This document shows positions 8,246 through 17,699 of a stretch of DNA of 64,000 nucleotides, piece after piece. Numbering within the stretch: the first letter of the stretch is position 1; every line of letters starts with the position of its first letter. Made by a program: the position numbers and the translations under genes. Source of the DNA: Bog-1198 sp963727045 (GTDB lineage Bacteria > Pseudomonadota > Gammaproteobacteria > Steroidobacterales > Steroidobacteraceae). The notes under the pieces are model-generated. The model saw only the letters and a program-made list of their open reading frames with translations. It had not been told where the DNA came from and searched no databases. The stretch lies in the NCBI GenBank assembly GCA_963727045.1, contig CAVSES010000002.1, positions 1,674,001 through 1,738,000 of the forward strand. The letters run 5' to 3'.

Positions 8246-9648
8246 GTTCGCAGAAAGAATCCGTCCTGGTGGTTGAAGACGACGCCGCGCTGCGCGAGGC
8301 GTTGATCGATACGCTGCATGCCGCCGACCTGCCGGCGCTCGCCGCCGCCGACGCGGCCGGCGCGCTCGAGCTGCTGCAGAGCGAGGAGATCGCCCTGGTG
8401 ATCTCGGACGTCCAGATGCCGGGCCCCAACGGCTACCAGCTCTTGTCGTCGATCAAGCGGCTGCGGCCGGACCTGCCGGTCGTCTTGATGACCGCCTACG
8501 GCACCGTCGCGCAAGCCGTGGCGGCGATGCGGGAAGGGGCGACGGATTACATCGTCAAGCCGTTCGACGCCCAGGCACTGATCGAAATGGCGCGGCGCCA
8601 ATTGGCATTGCGGGTCGCGCCCAAGGAGCTGGTGGCGGTCGATCCTGAGTCCAGGCGTCTCGTCTGCCTCGCCCGCAAGATCGCGGAAAACGATGCCACC
8701 GTGCTCATCACCGGCGAGAGCGGCACGGGCAAGGAAGTCTACGCGCGCTTCATCCGCGACCATTCGATGCGCGCCGGTGCGCCTTTCGTGGCCATCAACT
8801 GTGCGGCGATCCCGGAAAACATGCTCGAGGCGACCCTGTTCGGCTACGAGAAAGGCGCGTTCACAGGCGCACTCACGGCGCATGCGGGCAAATTCGAACA
8901 GGCACAGGGCGGCACCCTGCTGCTCGATGAGATCTCAGAAATGGACCTGGGACTGCAGGCAAAGATCCTGCGCGTTCTGCAGGAGCGCGAAGTGGAGCGC
9001 CTTGGGAGCACCCGCACCATCAGTCTCGACGTTCGCCTGATCGCGACCTCGAATCGGGATCTGCCGGAGGAGGTGCGCGCTGCCCGCTTTCGCGCGGATC
9101 TCTTCTACCGGCTCAATGTAATGTCGCTGCGTCTGCCGCCGCTGCGGGAGAGATGCGGCGACATCCTGCCTCTCGCGCGCAGGGCCATTCAGGCGTGCGC
9201 GCGCGGCGGCCAGGCGGCCATGAGTCTGTCCGCCGACGCCGAACGCAAATTGCTGCAGCATGACTGGCCCGGCAATGCGCGCGAGCTCACCAACATCGTG
9301 CAGAGGGCCGCATGGCTCGCCACTGGCGGCATCATCCATGCGTCCGACCTCGACACGGGAGCGGCCGGAGCGGTCGCATCCCCGGCGCCCGGGCCGGCGT
9401 CGACGGCCGGCGGGCAGAGTGCGGCGCCGCTTTCAGCGCAGGATGCCGGCCTGGATCAGGGCCTGAAGGAGCGCGAGCGGGAGCTGATTCTGGCGACCCT
9501 GAGGGTGACCGGAGGCAGCCGCAAACTGACCGCGGAGCGTCTCGGTATCAGCCCGCGCACCCTGCGCCACAAGCTGCAGCAGCTCAAGGCGGCTGGCATC
9601 AACGTGCCGCGCGTTTACGACCATCAATTTGCGGCGGTCCCGCTATGA
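8242..9648 (+). CDS. fleR: sigma-54 response regulator FleR/FlrC
   Basis: Phosphorylation-dependent enhancer-binding protein for class III flagellar genes (hook, basal body, cap). The intact receiver domain has acidic residues VEDD and the phospho-acceptor Asp56 in VISDVQMPG. The AAA+ domain has ITGESGTGKE, the GAFTGA loop and LLLDEISEM. The Fis-type HTH is ERLGISPRTLRHKLQQL. The start overlaps fleS (ATGA) and the stop overlaps fliE. Confidence 0.94.
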   Translation: MSSQKESVLVVEDDAALREALIDTLHAADLPALAAADAAGALELLQSEEIALVISDVQMPGPNGYQLLSSIKRLRPDLPVVLMTAYGTVAQAVAAMREGATDYIVKPFDAQALIEMARRQLALRVAPKELVAVDPESRRLVCLARKIAENDATVLITGESGTGKEVYARFIRDHSMRAGAPFVAINCAAIPENMLEATLFGYEKGAFTGALTAHAGKFEQAQGGTLLLDEISEMDLGLQAKILRVLQEREVERLGSTRTISLDVRLIATSNRDLPEEVRAARFRADLFYRLNVMSLRLPPLRERCGDILPLARRAIQACARGGQAAMSLSADAERKLLQHDWPGNARELTNIVQRAAWLATGGIIHASDLDTGAAGAVASPAPGPASTAGGQSAAPLSAQDAGLDQGLKERERELILATLRVTGGSRKLTAERLGISPRTLRHKLQQLKAAGINVPRVYDHQFAAVPL

Positions 9649-9965
9649 GCAGCATGCAGATTCAGCAAGTACTGGCGGAAATGCGCTCGCTGCAGGCGCG
9701 GGCCTCGGGAGTTGCCGAGGCGCCCACCGCGGGCGCGCAGCCCTCGGATTTCGCCAACCTGATGAAGAATTCGGTCGATCACATTTCAACCATGCAAAAC
9801 CAGGCGACGGCGCTCGCGGATGCCTACGAAGCCGGCGACAAGAGCGTCGACCTGACAAAGGTCATGCTGGAAGTTCAAAAGGCGGGTCTTGCGTTTCACG
9901 CCATGACCGAAGTGCGCAACAAGCTCATCGACGCCTACACCCAAGTAATGAACATGTCGGTCTGA
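9645..9965 (+). CDS. fliE: flagellar hook-basal body protein FliE
   Basis: Export-gate/rod adaptor of 106 residues joining the MS ring to the rod. The C-terminal family signature is clear (KSVDLTKVMLEVQKAGLAFHAMTEVRNKLIDAYTQVMNM). The start is the ATG that overlaps the fleR stop. fliE is the first gene of fliEFGHIJ. No sigma-54 element of its own was found, so it may be co-transcribed with fleSR. Confidence 0.95.
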   Translation: MSSMQIQQVLAEMRSLQARASGVAEAPTAGAQPSDFANLMKNSVDHISTMQNQATALADAYEAGDKSVDLTKVMLEVQKAGLAFHAMTEVRNKLIDAYTQVMNMSV

Positions 9966-9985
9966 TCGACCGCGAGGCTTAATCC

Positions 9986-11617
9986 ATGGCTGACATCGTA
10001 CCATCACCTCCGCGCGGCATCGCGGACATCCCCGGGCTCAAGCAAGTCGGGCTGCTCGCGGGCGTGGCTGCCGCCGTTGCCGCCGCAATATGGCTGGTAC
10101 TGTGGTCCCAGGGACAAAATTACACGGTGCTCTACGGGCAGCTTTCGGAGCGCGAAAGCGGCCAGGTCATGGATGCGCTGACCGCGGCGGGAATCGAATT
10201 CAAGCTCAATCCGTCCGGCGCGGTATCGGTGCCGGAGTCGAAAGTGCAGGAGGCGCGAATCCGCCTGGCGACGCAGGGTCTGCCGCAAAGCGACTCGATG
10301 GGCATCGAGATGATTCAAAAGGATTCGGCGCTCGGCTCGAGCTCGATGATGGAAACCGCGCGCTATCAGTCGGTGCTGGAAACCGAACTCGCGCGCACCA
10401 TCGTCAAGGTGCAGGGCGTGCAGACTGCGCGCGTTCATTTGGCGCTGCCGAAGCCCACCGTATTCCTGCGGGATGCGCGCAAGGCAACCGCGTCCGTGAT
10501 GCTGCAGCTCTATCCCGGCAGGCGGCTCGAACCCGGGCAGGTCGCCGCGATCGTCCACCTGGTCGCCTCGAGCGTGCCGGAATTGGCGGCGAGCGACGTC
10601 ACGCTGGTGGATCAAGCGGGAACTCTGCTCAATTCCCCCGATGAAAATGCCGAGCAGGCCGCCAGCACGCGCCAGTTTGCGTACACCCGCAAGGTCGAGC
10701 AGAGCTATCAACAGCGCATCATCGACTTGCTCGAACCCATGATCGGACCGGGACGGGTTCGCGCCACGGTCACCGCCGACATGGATTTCACCGTCACGGA
10801 AGAGACGCATGAGAACTACGATCCGCAAAAGACGGCGGTGCGCAGTGAACAGACCAGCAACGAGCAGCGCAAAGGCGGCGACGGCGCCGAAGGCATCCCC
10901 GGGGCCCTCAGCAATCAGCCGCCGGGCACCTCCGGCGCACCCGCCATTCCCGGCGCCGCCACTCCGGGCAACCCCGCGGCGGCGCAGTCGGCGGCCGGCA
11001 GCGGGCCGAGTTCGACCGCCCAGCGCAGCACGCGAAACTTTGAAGTCGATCGCACGCTCTCCTATGTGAAGCAGCCCGTGGGGGTGTTGAAACGCCTGAA
11101 TGTGGGCGTGGTGCTCGATGATTGGCAGAAGACCGACGCCGACGGCAAGGTCACGACATCGCCCTTGAGCGAAACCGACATCAAGCGCTTCTCGCAACTG
11201 GTGAGCGAATCCATCGGGCTTCAGGAGAAGCGCGGCGACCAGTTGAACGTGCTCAATCAAGCGTTCAAGAGCAACGCGCCGCCCGGACCGGTCGAGGGTC
11301 TGCCGCTGTGGCAAACACCGTGGATCACGCAGCTCGCGAAGCAAATCGTCGGCGCCGCGCTGGTGCTCGTGGTGGCGTTCCTCGTCCTGCGGCCGCTGAT
11401 GAAATCCCTGACCAAGACTGCACCGCGGCTCGACGCCGCGGGCGGCGAGGCTTCCGACCTGGACGGCGATCGCGTGAGCATTTCGGGGCAGGGCGGCAAG
11501 GCGATCAAACTCGCCCCAAGTTTTGAGCAGCAGATCGCGGCGGCGCGAACTCTGGTGGGGCAGGATCCAAGGCGTGCGGCACAAGTCGTAAAGGATTGGG
11601 TCTCCGCGGATGGCTGA
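9986..11617 (+). CDS. fliF: flagellar MS-ring protein FliF
   Basis: Forms the membrane ring on which the motor and export gate assemble. It has one membrane helix near residues 18-40, the YscJ/FliF ring-building domains (YGQLSERESGQVMDALTAAGI, QTARVHLALPKPTVF), a Pro/Ala/Gly-rich periplasmic loop around 310-350, and a second helix near 445-465 (QIVGAALVLVVAFLVLRPL). The short cytoplasmic tail binds FliG. The length of 543 residues is normal. It overlaps fliG by eight bases. Confidence 0.96.
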   Translation: MADIVPSPPRGIADIPGLKQVGLLAGVAAAVAAAIWLVLWSQGQNYTVLYGQLSERESGQVMDALTAAGIEFKLNPSGAVSVPESKVQEARIRLATQGLPQSDSMGIEMIQKDSALGSSSMMETARYQSVLETELARTIVKVQGVQTARVHLALPKPTVFLRDARKATASVMLQLYPGRRLEPGQVAAIVHLVASSVPELAASDVTLVDQAGTLLNSPDENAEQAASTRQFAYTRKVEQSYQQRIIDLLEPMIGPGRVRATVTADMDFTVTEETHENYDPQKTAVRSEQTSNEQRKGGDGAEGIPGALSNQPPGTSGAPAIPGAATPGNPAAAQSAAGSGPSSTAQRSTRNFEVDRTLSYVKQPVGVLKRLNVGVVLDDWQKTDADGKVTTSPLSETDIKRFSQLVSESIGLQEKRGDQLNVLNQAFKSNAPPGPVEGLPLWQTPWITQLAKQIVGAALVLVVAFLVLRPLMKSLTKTAPRLDAAGGEASDLDGDRVSISGQGGKAIKLAPSFEQQIAAARTLVGQDPRRAAQVVKDWVSADG

Positions 11618-12620
11618 CAAGTCCGATGAACTCGCTGGAACGCAACGCGCCGCCATCCTGCTGATGAGCTTGGGTGAGCAGGACGCGGCCAATGTGCTCA
11701 AACAGCTCGATGCGCGCGAAGTCCAGAAGCTCGGCATCGCGATGGCGGAGCTCAAGGAGGTGTCGCGCGAGCAGATGACCGCGGTCCTCGACAAATTCAT
11801 CGGAGTGGCCGATTCGCGGGCGAATATTGCCGGCGGCTCCCAGGACTACGTTCGGCGTGTATTGACCCAGGCAGTCGGCAAGCAAAAGACGGACATGCTG
11901 CTTGATCGGGTGACGACCGGTCAGACGGGCCAAGGCATCGAGTCGCTGAAGTGGATGGAGTCGAAGGCAGTTGCGCAGATCATCAGCGGGGAACATCCGC
12001 AAATCGCCGCCATCGTGTTGTCGCATCTCGAACCCGAGCAGTCGGCCGGCATCCTTCCCTTGCTGAGCGAGGAGATGCGGACCGAAGTGCTGATGCGCAT
12101 CGCGACCTTGAACGAAGTGCCGCAGTCCGCGTTGACGGAACTCGACCAATTGGTCGAAAAGCAGGCCAATGCTACGCCTCCGGCGACGCTGCGCCGCATC
12201 GGCGGCGCGCGCACCGTGGCGAATATCTTGAATGCCATGGAGCGCGACAAGAGCGGGGAGGAGCTGGGCAAGATCGAAAAGGCGGATGGCGAGATGCACA
12301 GCCAAATCAAGGAGCTGTTGTTCATTTTCGACAACCTGTTGGACGTCGACGATCGCGGCATTCAGGCGCTGCTGCGTGAAGTGGGTTCCGACACGCTTAG
12401 CGTCGCGCTGCGCGGCGCCGAACCCGAGGTGCAGGAAAAGATTCTGAAGAACATGTCGAAGCGCGCGGCGGAAATCCTCAAGGACGACATGGAAGCGCGC
12501 GGCCCGGTGAAACTCGCGGACGTCGAGGCGGCGCAGAAGGAAATCGTCGTCATCGCGCAGCGATTGGCCGAAGAAGGCACCATCAGCCTGGGCGGCAAGG
12601 GCGGAGCCGAATTTGTCTGA
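11610..12620 (+). CDS. fliG: flagellar motor switch protein FliG
   Basis: C-ring protein that couples the stator to rotation. Three armadillo-like domains are visible: the N-terminal FliF-binding part (RAAILLMSLGEQDAANVLKQL), the middle domain with EHPQIAAIVLSHL, and the C-terminal torque domain (LLFIFDNLLDVDDRGIQALLREV) with charged residues that meet MotC. It has 336 residues. The start lies inside the fliF 3' end, suggesting translational coupling. Confidence 0.96.
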   Translation: MADKSDELAGTQRAAILLMSLGEQDAANVLKQLDAREVQKLGIAMAELKEVSREQMTAVLDKFIGVADSRANIAGGSQDYVRRVLTQAVGKQKTDMLLDRVTTGQTGQGIESLKWMESKAVAQIISGEHPQIAAIVLSHLEPEQSAGILPLLSEEMRTEVLMRIATLNEVPQSALTELDQLVEKQANATPPATLRRIGGARTVANILNAMERDKSGEELGKIEKADGEMHSQIKELLFIFDNLLDVDDRGIQALLREVGSDTLSVALRGAEPEVQEKILKNMSKRAAEILKDDMEARGPVKLADVEAAQKEIVVIAQRLAEEGTISLGGKGGAEFV

Positions 12621-13248
12621 CGGAAACTTCAAGCCGGCCGGAGCCGCCGCCAAGCTGTGGACGGCACCCGATATGGGAAGCCCCAGCGCCCCGCAGAAAA
12701 TGGCCACCGTGGGCGGGCTCGCCGATTTGCAGGCGGAGGCCCATAAAGAGGCCTTCGAACAGGGTCTGGCCGAGGGCCGGGAAGCCGGCCGGGCTGAAGT
12801 GCGCGCTCAAGTCGAACGTCTGTCCGGAATGTTTTACGACCTGGCCAAGCCGTTCGAAGTCCTCGATGCCGAGGTGGAGCGGGAGCTTCTGACCCTGGCG
12901 ATGGCCCTCGCGAGGCAGATCGTGCGCCGCGAACTCAAAACGGATCCCACGCAGATCATCGGCATCATCCGCGAAGCCATTGCCGCACTGCCGGTGGCCG
13001 CGCGTGACGTTCGCGTGCATCTGCACCCGGAGGACGCGGCGGTGGTACGCCAACACCTGGCGCCCACCGAAAACGAGCGCGCTTGGGTGATCGTCGAAGA
13101 TCCGGTGATGGCGCGCGGCGGATGTCAGATAAACACCACCACGTCGCGGATCGACGCGCGCCTCGAAACGCGGTTGGGCGCCATTTTGAGCGAACTGCTC
13201 GGAACCGAGCGGCAGACTGCCGGCGCGCGCGGCGGGCCCGGCCCATGA
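12613..13248 (+). CDS. fliH: flagellar export ATPase regulator FliH
   Basis: Stator-like partner of FliI in the export apparatus. Glu/Gly/Arg-rich helices (EAHKEAFEQGLAEGREAGRAEVRAQ) carry the GxxxG-type repeats of FliH, and the C-terminal half has the LTLAMALARQIVRRELK and VEDPVMARGGCQI segments. The TTG at 12613, overlapping the fliG stop, gives an N-terminus typical of FliH (KLWTAPDM). An ATG at 12673 would remove that part. Confidence 0.92.
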   Translation: MSDGNFKPAGAAAKLWTAPDMGSPSAPQKMATVGGLADLQAEAHKEAFEQGLAEGREAGRAEVRAQVERLSGMFYDLAKPFEVLDAEVERELLTLAMALARQIVRRELKTDPTQIIGIIREAIAALPVAARDVRVHLHPEDAAVVRQHLAPTENERAWVIVEDPVMARGGCQINTTTSRIDARLETRLGAILSELLGTERQTAGARGGPGP

Positions 13249-13261
13249 CCGCCGTGAATCC

Positions 13262-14647
13262 ATGAACGCATCGATGGCGGATCGTCCGCGCGCCAAACGG
13301 TGGGTCGAGGCGCTCTCTCGAGCGCGCGAACGCATGGCGCACGCCTCCGAAATCGTCGTCGAAGGCACGCTGAATCGGATGGTCGGCATGACGCTCGAGG
13401 CCGTGGGCTGCGAGGCCGCAGTGGGAGGCCGATGCTTGGTGGACACCGCGGAGGGCAAACAGATCGAGGCCGAGGTGGTGGGGTTCTCGGGCGACAAGCT
13501 GTTTTTGATGCCGACCGGAGACATCCGCGGCGTGATGCCCGGCGCACGCGTCATACCCACACGCAGTGTGTCGTCGGCGGCCGTGGGCGATGAATTATTG
13601 GGCCGGGTGCTGGACGGCGCGGGACGCCCGCTCGACGGCTTCGGAGACCTCAATTGCACGGATCGGGTGTCGCTGACGGGCGAGCCGTTGAACCCGCTCA
13701 TGCGGCGGGCCATCCGCGATCCGCTTGATGTGGGCGTGCGGTCCATCAACGCGCTGCTTGCCGTGGGCGGCGGGCAGCGCATCGGATTGTTCGCCGGTTC
13801 CGGCGTCGGCAAGTCGGTGCTGCTCGGCATGATGACCCGCTATACCAAGGCTGACGTCACCGTCGTCGGACTGATCGGCGAGCGCGGCCGCGAAGTCCAG
13901 GATTTCGTGAGCAATACTCTGGGACCCGATGGGATGCGGCGCGCCGTGGTCGTCGCCACGCCCGCCGACAACCCTCCGCTCATGCGCCTGCACGGCGCCT
14001 GGCTGGCCACCGCCATCGCGGAGTACTTTCGCGATCGGGGGCTCAAGGTCCTGCTGCTTCTCGATTCATTGACCCGCTTTGCCCAGGCGCAGCGCGAAAT
14101 TGCGCTCGCCATCGGCGAGCCGCCCGCAACCAAGGGCTATCCGCCCTCGGTATTCGCGCGTCTTCCGCAGTTGGTGGAGCGTGCCGGCAACAGCGACCGC
14201 GGCGTCGGTTCGATCACAGCGTTCTATACGGTGCTGGTGGAAGGGGATGACCAGAATGATCCGATCGCCGATGCGGCGCGCGCCATCTTGGACGGGCACA
14301 TCGTGCTGTCGCGCCGGCTGGCGGAGAACGGCCTGTATCCCGCCATCGACGTGGAAGCTTCCATCAGCCGGGCAATGCACCAGATCGCGACGCGCGAGCA
14401 GCTCGATCTTGCGACGCGCTTCAAACAGGTTTATTCCACCTATCAACAGAACCGCGACCTGATCACGGTCGGTGCCTATCGGCGCGGCGCCGATCCGCGG
14501 GTGGATTTGGCGGTCGAACAATGGCCCAAAATGATCGAATTTCTTCGCCAGGATATGTACGAACCGGTGGGAATCGAGCGCAGCTACGCGGACCTTAGGC
14601 AACTCGTGACGCAGTTCTCGGCGCCGGCCCCTGCAACCGGCCGATAG
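13262..14647 (+). CDS. fliI: flagellum-specific ATPase FliI
   Basis: Export ATPase related to F1-beta. It has an N-terminal beta barrel (residues about 30-110), Walker A GSGVGKS (179-185), the GLIGERGREVQDF segment with the catalytic Glu, LLLLDSLTRFAQAQREI for Walker B, and a C-terminal part around QVYSTYQQNRDLITVGAY. The length of 461 residues is typical. It is followed by fliJ after nine bases. Confidence 0.97.
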   Translation: MNASMADRPRAKRWVEALSRARERMAHASEIVVEGTLNRMVGMTLEAVGCEAAVGGRCLVDTAEGKQIEAEVVGFSGDKLFLMPTGDIRGVMPGARVIPTRSVSSAAVGDELLGRVLDGAGRPLDGFGDLNCTDRVSLTGEPLNPLMRRAIRDPLDVGVRSINALLAVGGGQRIGLFAGSGVGKSVLLGMMTRYTKADVTVVGLIGERGREVQDFVSNTLGPDGMRRAVVVATPADNPPLMRLHGAWLATAIAEYFRDRGLKVLLLLDSLTRFAQAQREIALAIGEPPATKGYPPSVFARLPQLVERAGNSDRGVGSITAFYTVLVEGDDQNDPIADAARAILDGHIVLSRRLAENGLYPAIDVEASISRAMHQIATREQLDLATRFKQVYSTYQQNRDLITVGAYRRGADPRVDLAVEQWPKMIEFLRQDMYEPVGIERSYADLRQLVTQFSAPAPATGR

Positions 14648-14656
14648 TGCCTGCCC

Positions 14657-15100
14657 ATGATCAAATCGAAACGATTCGAACCGATCCGCGAAATCGCCTC
14701 AACTTCGGCCAAGGATTTGAGCCGCGCCATGGGCGAAGCCGGCCGCAAGGTGGCCGATCTCGAACGGCAGCTCGAACAGCTCAAGTCATATCGCGACGAG
14801 TACGTGCGCAACTCGCAGTCAAGCGGCGCCATCGACGCAGTCAAACTGCAGAACTATCGTTCATTTCTGGAGCGCCTCGGCGAAGCGATGCGCCAACACG
14901 TGACGGCGCTTGAAAAGGCGCGCGCGGAACACGAAAAGCGGCGAGAGCAATGGAGAGAGAAGCGCATCGAAGCCGAGCGGCTGAGCCTCGTTGTGGACCG
15001 CTTCAGGAAAGAAGAGCAGCATGCCGCGGATCGGCGCGAACAGCGTGAAGGCGATGAAGCGGCGCTCCGCTCATCTCTCGCCGCGCGAGGCGAGGCTTAG
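14657..15100 (+). CDS. fliJ: flagellar export protein FliJ
   Basis: Coiled-coil stalk of the FliI ring, 147 residues, almost wholly charged helix (ERQLEQLKSYRDEYV, KRREQWREKRIEAERLS). Position directly after fliI supports the call. It is the last flagellar gene before a 16.6-kb non-flagellar stretch; fliK, its usual neighbour, lies beyond it. Confidence 0.92.
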   Translation: MIKSKRFEPIREIASTSAKDLSRAMGEAGRKVADLERQLEQLKSYRDEYVRNSQSSGAIDAVKLQNYRSFLERLGEAMRQHVTALEKARAEHEKRREQWREKRIEAERLSLVVDRFRKEEQHAADRREQREGDEAALRSSLAARGEA

Positions 15101-15162
15101 GAACGTCTGAGCCCGTCCCGCGGTCCAAGTCTGATGGAGATCCCCGGGCCGAGGTTGTGCGG

Positions 15163-15510
15163 ATGGCTTTAAGCGCTTTTCTGAAGGAGCCGCTGCAAGG
15201 AAAGACCTCGCTGGCCAAGGTGTTTTGGCTTTACGGCGTGCTCGGTTCGATTCTCTACAGCGCGCTGGAGCTGTTTTTGGATCCCGGCAACGAATCGATC
15301 ACCCGCATCTATGTCGTGGGCGGGCTGCTGTTCAGCGCCTACGTGACCGTTGCCACGTATCAATGTGCCGGGAACTGCCGGTCGAAATCTTTGGCGTGGT
15401 TCGTCCGCGTGTCGGCCGTCATTTCACTGCTGGCGCTGCCCGTGATTGCGTATTTGGAACTGACGGGAGCGCTGGGTGCTGCTTTGAGCACCCTGAGTGG
15501 GGAGCAATGA
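15163..15510 (+). CDS. small membrane protein of unknown function
   Basis: A 115-residue protein with three predicted membrane helices (about residues 18-36, 46-63 and 82-103) and a CAGNC pair of cysteines in the loop between helices two and three. It was not recognised as a known family. It lies 62 bases after fliJ on the same strand and just before a perfect stem, so it may be the last gene of the flagellar transcript. ATG 15163 is used; GTG 15157 in the same frame is an alternative. Confidence 0.65.
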   Translation: MALSAFLKEPLQGKTSLAKVFWLYGVLGSILYSALELFLDPGNESITRIYVVGGLLFSAYVTVATYQCAGNCRSKSLAWFVRVSAVISLLALPVIAYLELTGALGAALSTLSGEQ

Positions 15511-15549
15511 GCCCCTGAGGGAGGTGCGGCACTTATACGTCGACGACCT

Positions 15550-15590
15550 ATCCGTCAGACCCCGGCCTTTGCGGCCGGGGTCTGACGGAT
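15550..15590. terminator. perfect 18-bp stem, probable two-way terminator
   Basis: ATCCGTCAGACCCCGGCC and its exact complement surround a TTTGC loop. It lies between the + strand flagellar run and the - strand GlcG-like gene that ends 51 bases further on. There is no long U-run on either side, so termination would rely on stem strength. It is the longest perfect hairpin noticed in the window. Confidence 0.7.
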
Positions 15591-15641
15591 GTCGAGCGCC
15601 AGCGCGTGTTGCGCCTTTCGACGAGCGCTCATAGGCCGCGT

Positions 15642-16442
15642 CTACTCGATAACGGGCAGGGTCTTTGAGATCGCGGTGGCCGCCGGACTGCATGCCGGAT
15701 GACCCCATCCGCTTGCACTGACCCCCGGCATCTGCCCCGGTTGGGGCGTGATGTCGTAGACGACATTATCGGGCCGGCTCGCATCGCCGCTGACGCCGCC
15801 GGGTGCGAAGTCGAGCTTGAGCGCATTGCGGGTCTTCCAGGCAATGTTGTGGTCGGCGCACGACGAATCGCCGCTGACGCCAATTGCTCCGAGCAACGTT
15901 CCATTGCTCGCGTACAACGCAAGGCCGCCACCGAATACGTTCACGCCGCCGATACGTTTGCCGATCATGGGATCGCCGCTCGTGCCAAACTCCGACGCAT
16001 CGCCGCCATAGGCAACCTGGGTATCCACCGGATTGCTCGCCTGGAGCCCATAGAGGCTTCCGCCGGGTTGCACCGCCGAATAGAGATTGGCGGTGGAGAG
16101 TGCCAGTCCAGGCAAGCTGAACGCATTCGCGGTATTCGCCTTCTGGGCCGATATGACACGGCTTCCGGGCCATTGTGACCCGCGATTGGAACCCGTGAAG
16201 GCAACAGCGCAGACGATGCCGTCGCGGTCGACGATCGTTCCCCACATATCAAGATTGAAGCCTCCATTCGCTGTTTCACGCGCGGCCAACAACGCACTCT
16301 GCAACGCCGAATGCGACGGTAGTGAGCTGCATGCGTTGTTCCTGCGACTGCCGCCGTTGGCATTGGCGTCGCCGAACGCGGATCCCGCGCCGGCCAGCAG
16401 GGATGCTCCAAGAAGCACGTAAACCGTCATGGACAGATTCAT
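15642..16442 (-). CDS. secreted GlcG/HbpS-like heme-binding family protein
   Basis: Exported protein with a signal peptide (MNLSMTVYVLLGASLLAGAGSAFG) and a GlcG/HbpS/PduO-type domain: LLAARETANGGFNLDMWGTIVDRDGIVCAVAF, KANTANAFSLPG, GGVNVFGGGLALY and GAIGVSGDSSCADHNIAWKTR. Members bind or degrade haem in some bacteria; the role here is not known. Four cysteines in the mature part could pair in the periplasm. The ATG at 16442 behind AAGGGG was chosen over one 51 bases upstream. Confidence 0.75.
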   Translation of the reverse strand: MNLSMTVYVLLGASLLAGAGSAFGDANANGGSRRNNACSSLPSHSALQSALLAARETANGGFNLDMWGTIVDRDGIVCAVAFTGSNRGSQWPGSRVISAQKANTANAFSLPGLALSTANLYSAVQPGGSLYGLQASNPVDTQVAYGGDASEFGTSGDPMIGKRIGGVNVFGGGLALYASNGTLLGAIGVSGDSSCADHNIAWKTRNALKLDFAPGGVSGDASRPDNVVYDITPQPGQMPGVSASGWGHPACSPAATAISKTLPVIE

Positions 16443-16618
16443 GTCATTCCCCTTTTTTGTTGATGACTTCTCCGTCGCCGCCGAGAATAACATTCGGTCA
16501 ATTCCATTTCATGTCAGAAAATCCTTTAGCGGCGCGCAAAGAAACGAGCATACGGTCCGGCGTGTATATTGTGCGTCGGTGCAATCGTGCTCAGCGAGGT
16601 CAAGTGGCCGAGTCAGTG

Positions 16619-16819
16619 ATGGTGCCCTATGCCGATCTGGCGCCTCAGCTGCTGCGCGCGGTCGTCGAATCCTACGTGCTGCGCGAGGGTACGGACTACG
16701 GAGAAAGGGAGTATTCGCTGGAAGAAAAAGTTTCGCACGTCATTGCCCGGCTCAAACGCGGAGAGGCCCAAATCGTATTCGATGCGGAAACCGAGACCGT
16801 GAGCATCATCGAGGTCTGA
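16619..16819 (+). CDS. yheU: YheU family protein (UPF0270)
   Basis: A 66-residue cytoplasmic protein of unknown function. The match to E. coli YheU is close in pattern: PYADLAPQLLRAVVESYVLREGTDYGE then EKVSHVIARLKRGEAQIVF. The start at MVPYADL corresponds to the start of E. coli YheU. Upstream ATG or GTG codons in the same frame (16511, 16616) are possible but would add unconserved residues. It is convergent with panC. Confidence 0.85.
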   Translation: MVPYADLAPQLLRAVVESYVLREGTDYGEREYSLEEKVSHVIARLKRGEAQIVFDAETETVSIIEV

Positions 16820-16841
16820 TGGCCGAGCGGATCGCAGCCAT

Positions 16842-17699
16842 TCAAATCTCGAGGTTGTCGATGAGCCGTGTTGCGCCCAGTCTGGCGGCTGCCAGCGCGA
16901 CTAAGGGCTCGCCCGCCTTCGCTTCCTCAAGATCGCTCTGCCGCCGTATGGCCACATAATCGGGTTGCCAGCCCCGGGCGGCCAGGAACTCGCGCGCCTC
17001 GCGTTCGAGGACATGCCAATCGGTGCGCCCGGACCGCACTGCGGCCGCCAAATTGCCCAGCACCGCATGCAATTGCGCGGCCTCCAACCGCTCGGATTCG
17101 TTCAAGTAGCCATTTCGGGACGACAAGGCGAGTCCGCCTGCATCGCGCACCGTTTCAGCCGCCACTATTTCTATCGGCAGCGCCAATTGCCGGACCATGC
17201 CGCGGATCGTCAACAATTGTTGGTAATCCTTCTTTCCGAACACCGCCACGGCGGGCTGTACCAAGTTGAAAAGCTTCAGGACGACCGTGCAGACGCCCGT
17301 GAAAAACCCCGGCCGGGCCCGGCCCTCGAGCAGGTCGGCGAGCGCCGCGGGAGGATGCACGGTGTAGCCCTGCTGCTCCGGATAGATTTCGCCGTCGGCC
17401 GGTGCAAACACGATGTCGCAGCCGCTTCCTGCAAGCAGCTCGCAGTCGCGTTCGAGGGTGCGCGGATACCTGGCGAAGTCCTCATGCGGCGCGAATTGCA
17501 TCCGGTTGACGAAGATGCTGGCGACCACGGGATTGCCGCGTTCCAGCGCGATTCGCACGAGCGATAAATGGCCGTCATGCAGGTTGCCCATGGTCGGGAC
17601 CAGCGCCAATTCGCGTGCCCCGTCAAGTGCCGCACGCAGTTCCGCGATCGTGTGGACTATGCGCACGCTGGATTGCCGGTCAGAATCCGTGAATCGCAT
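16842..17699 (-). CDS. panC: pantothenate synthetase (pantoate-beta-alanine ligase)
   Basis: Joins pantoate and beta-alanine with ATP to give pantothenate, a CoA precursor. It has the nucleotidyltransferase motif PTMGNLHDGHLSL (HxGH), VNRMQFAPHEDFARYPRT and FGKKDYQQLLTIRGMV, with SSRNGYL near the C-terminal domain. The length of 285 residues is normal. The NRMQF form, in place of the common NPxQF, also occurs in other PanC groups. The start overlaps the end of panB by 20 bases, so the pair is coupled. Confidence 0.96.
   Translation of the reverse strand: MRFTDSDRQSSVRIVHTIAELRAALDGARELALVPTMGNLHDGHLSLVRIALERGNPVVASIFVNRMQFAPHEDFARYPRTLERDCELLAGSGCDIVFAPADGEIYPEQQGYTVHPPAALADLLEGRARPGFFTGVCTVVLKLFNLVQPAVAVFGKKDYQQLLTIRGMVRQLALPIEIVAAETVRDAGGLALSSRNGYLNESERLEAAQLHAVLGNLAAAVRSGRTDWHVLEREAREFLAARGWQPDYVAIRRQSDLEEAKAGEPLVALAAARLGATRLIDNLEI

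Noticed and set aside
9311..9326. GG-N10-GC pair in the fleR 3' end as a possible sigma-54 promoter for fliE
   Set aside because: The -12 half reads CTGGC instead of TTGCA and lies over 300 bases from fliE inside a conserved gene.
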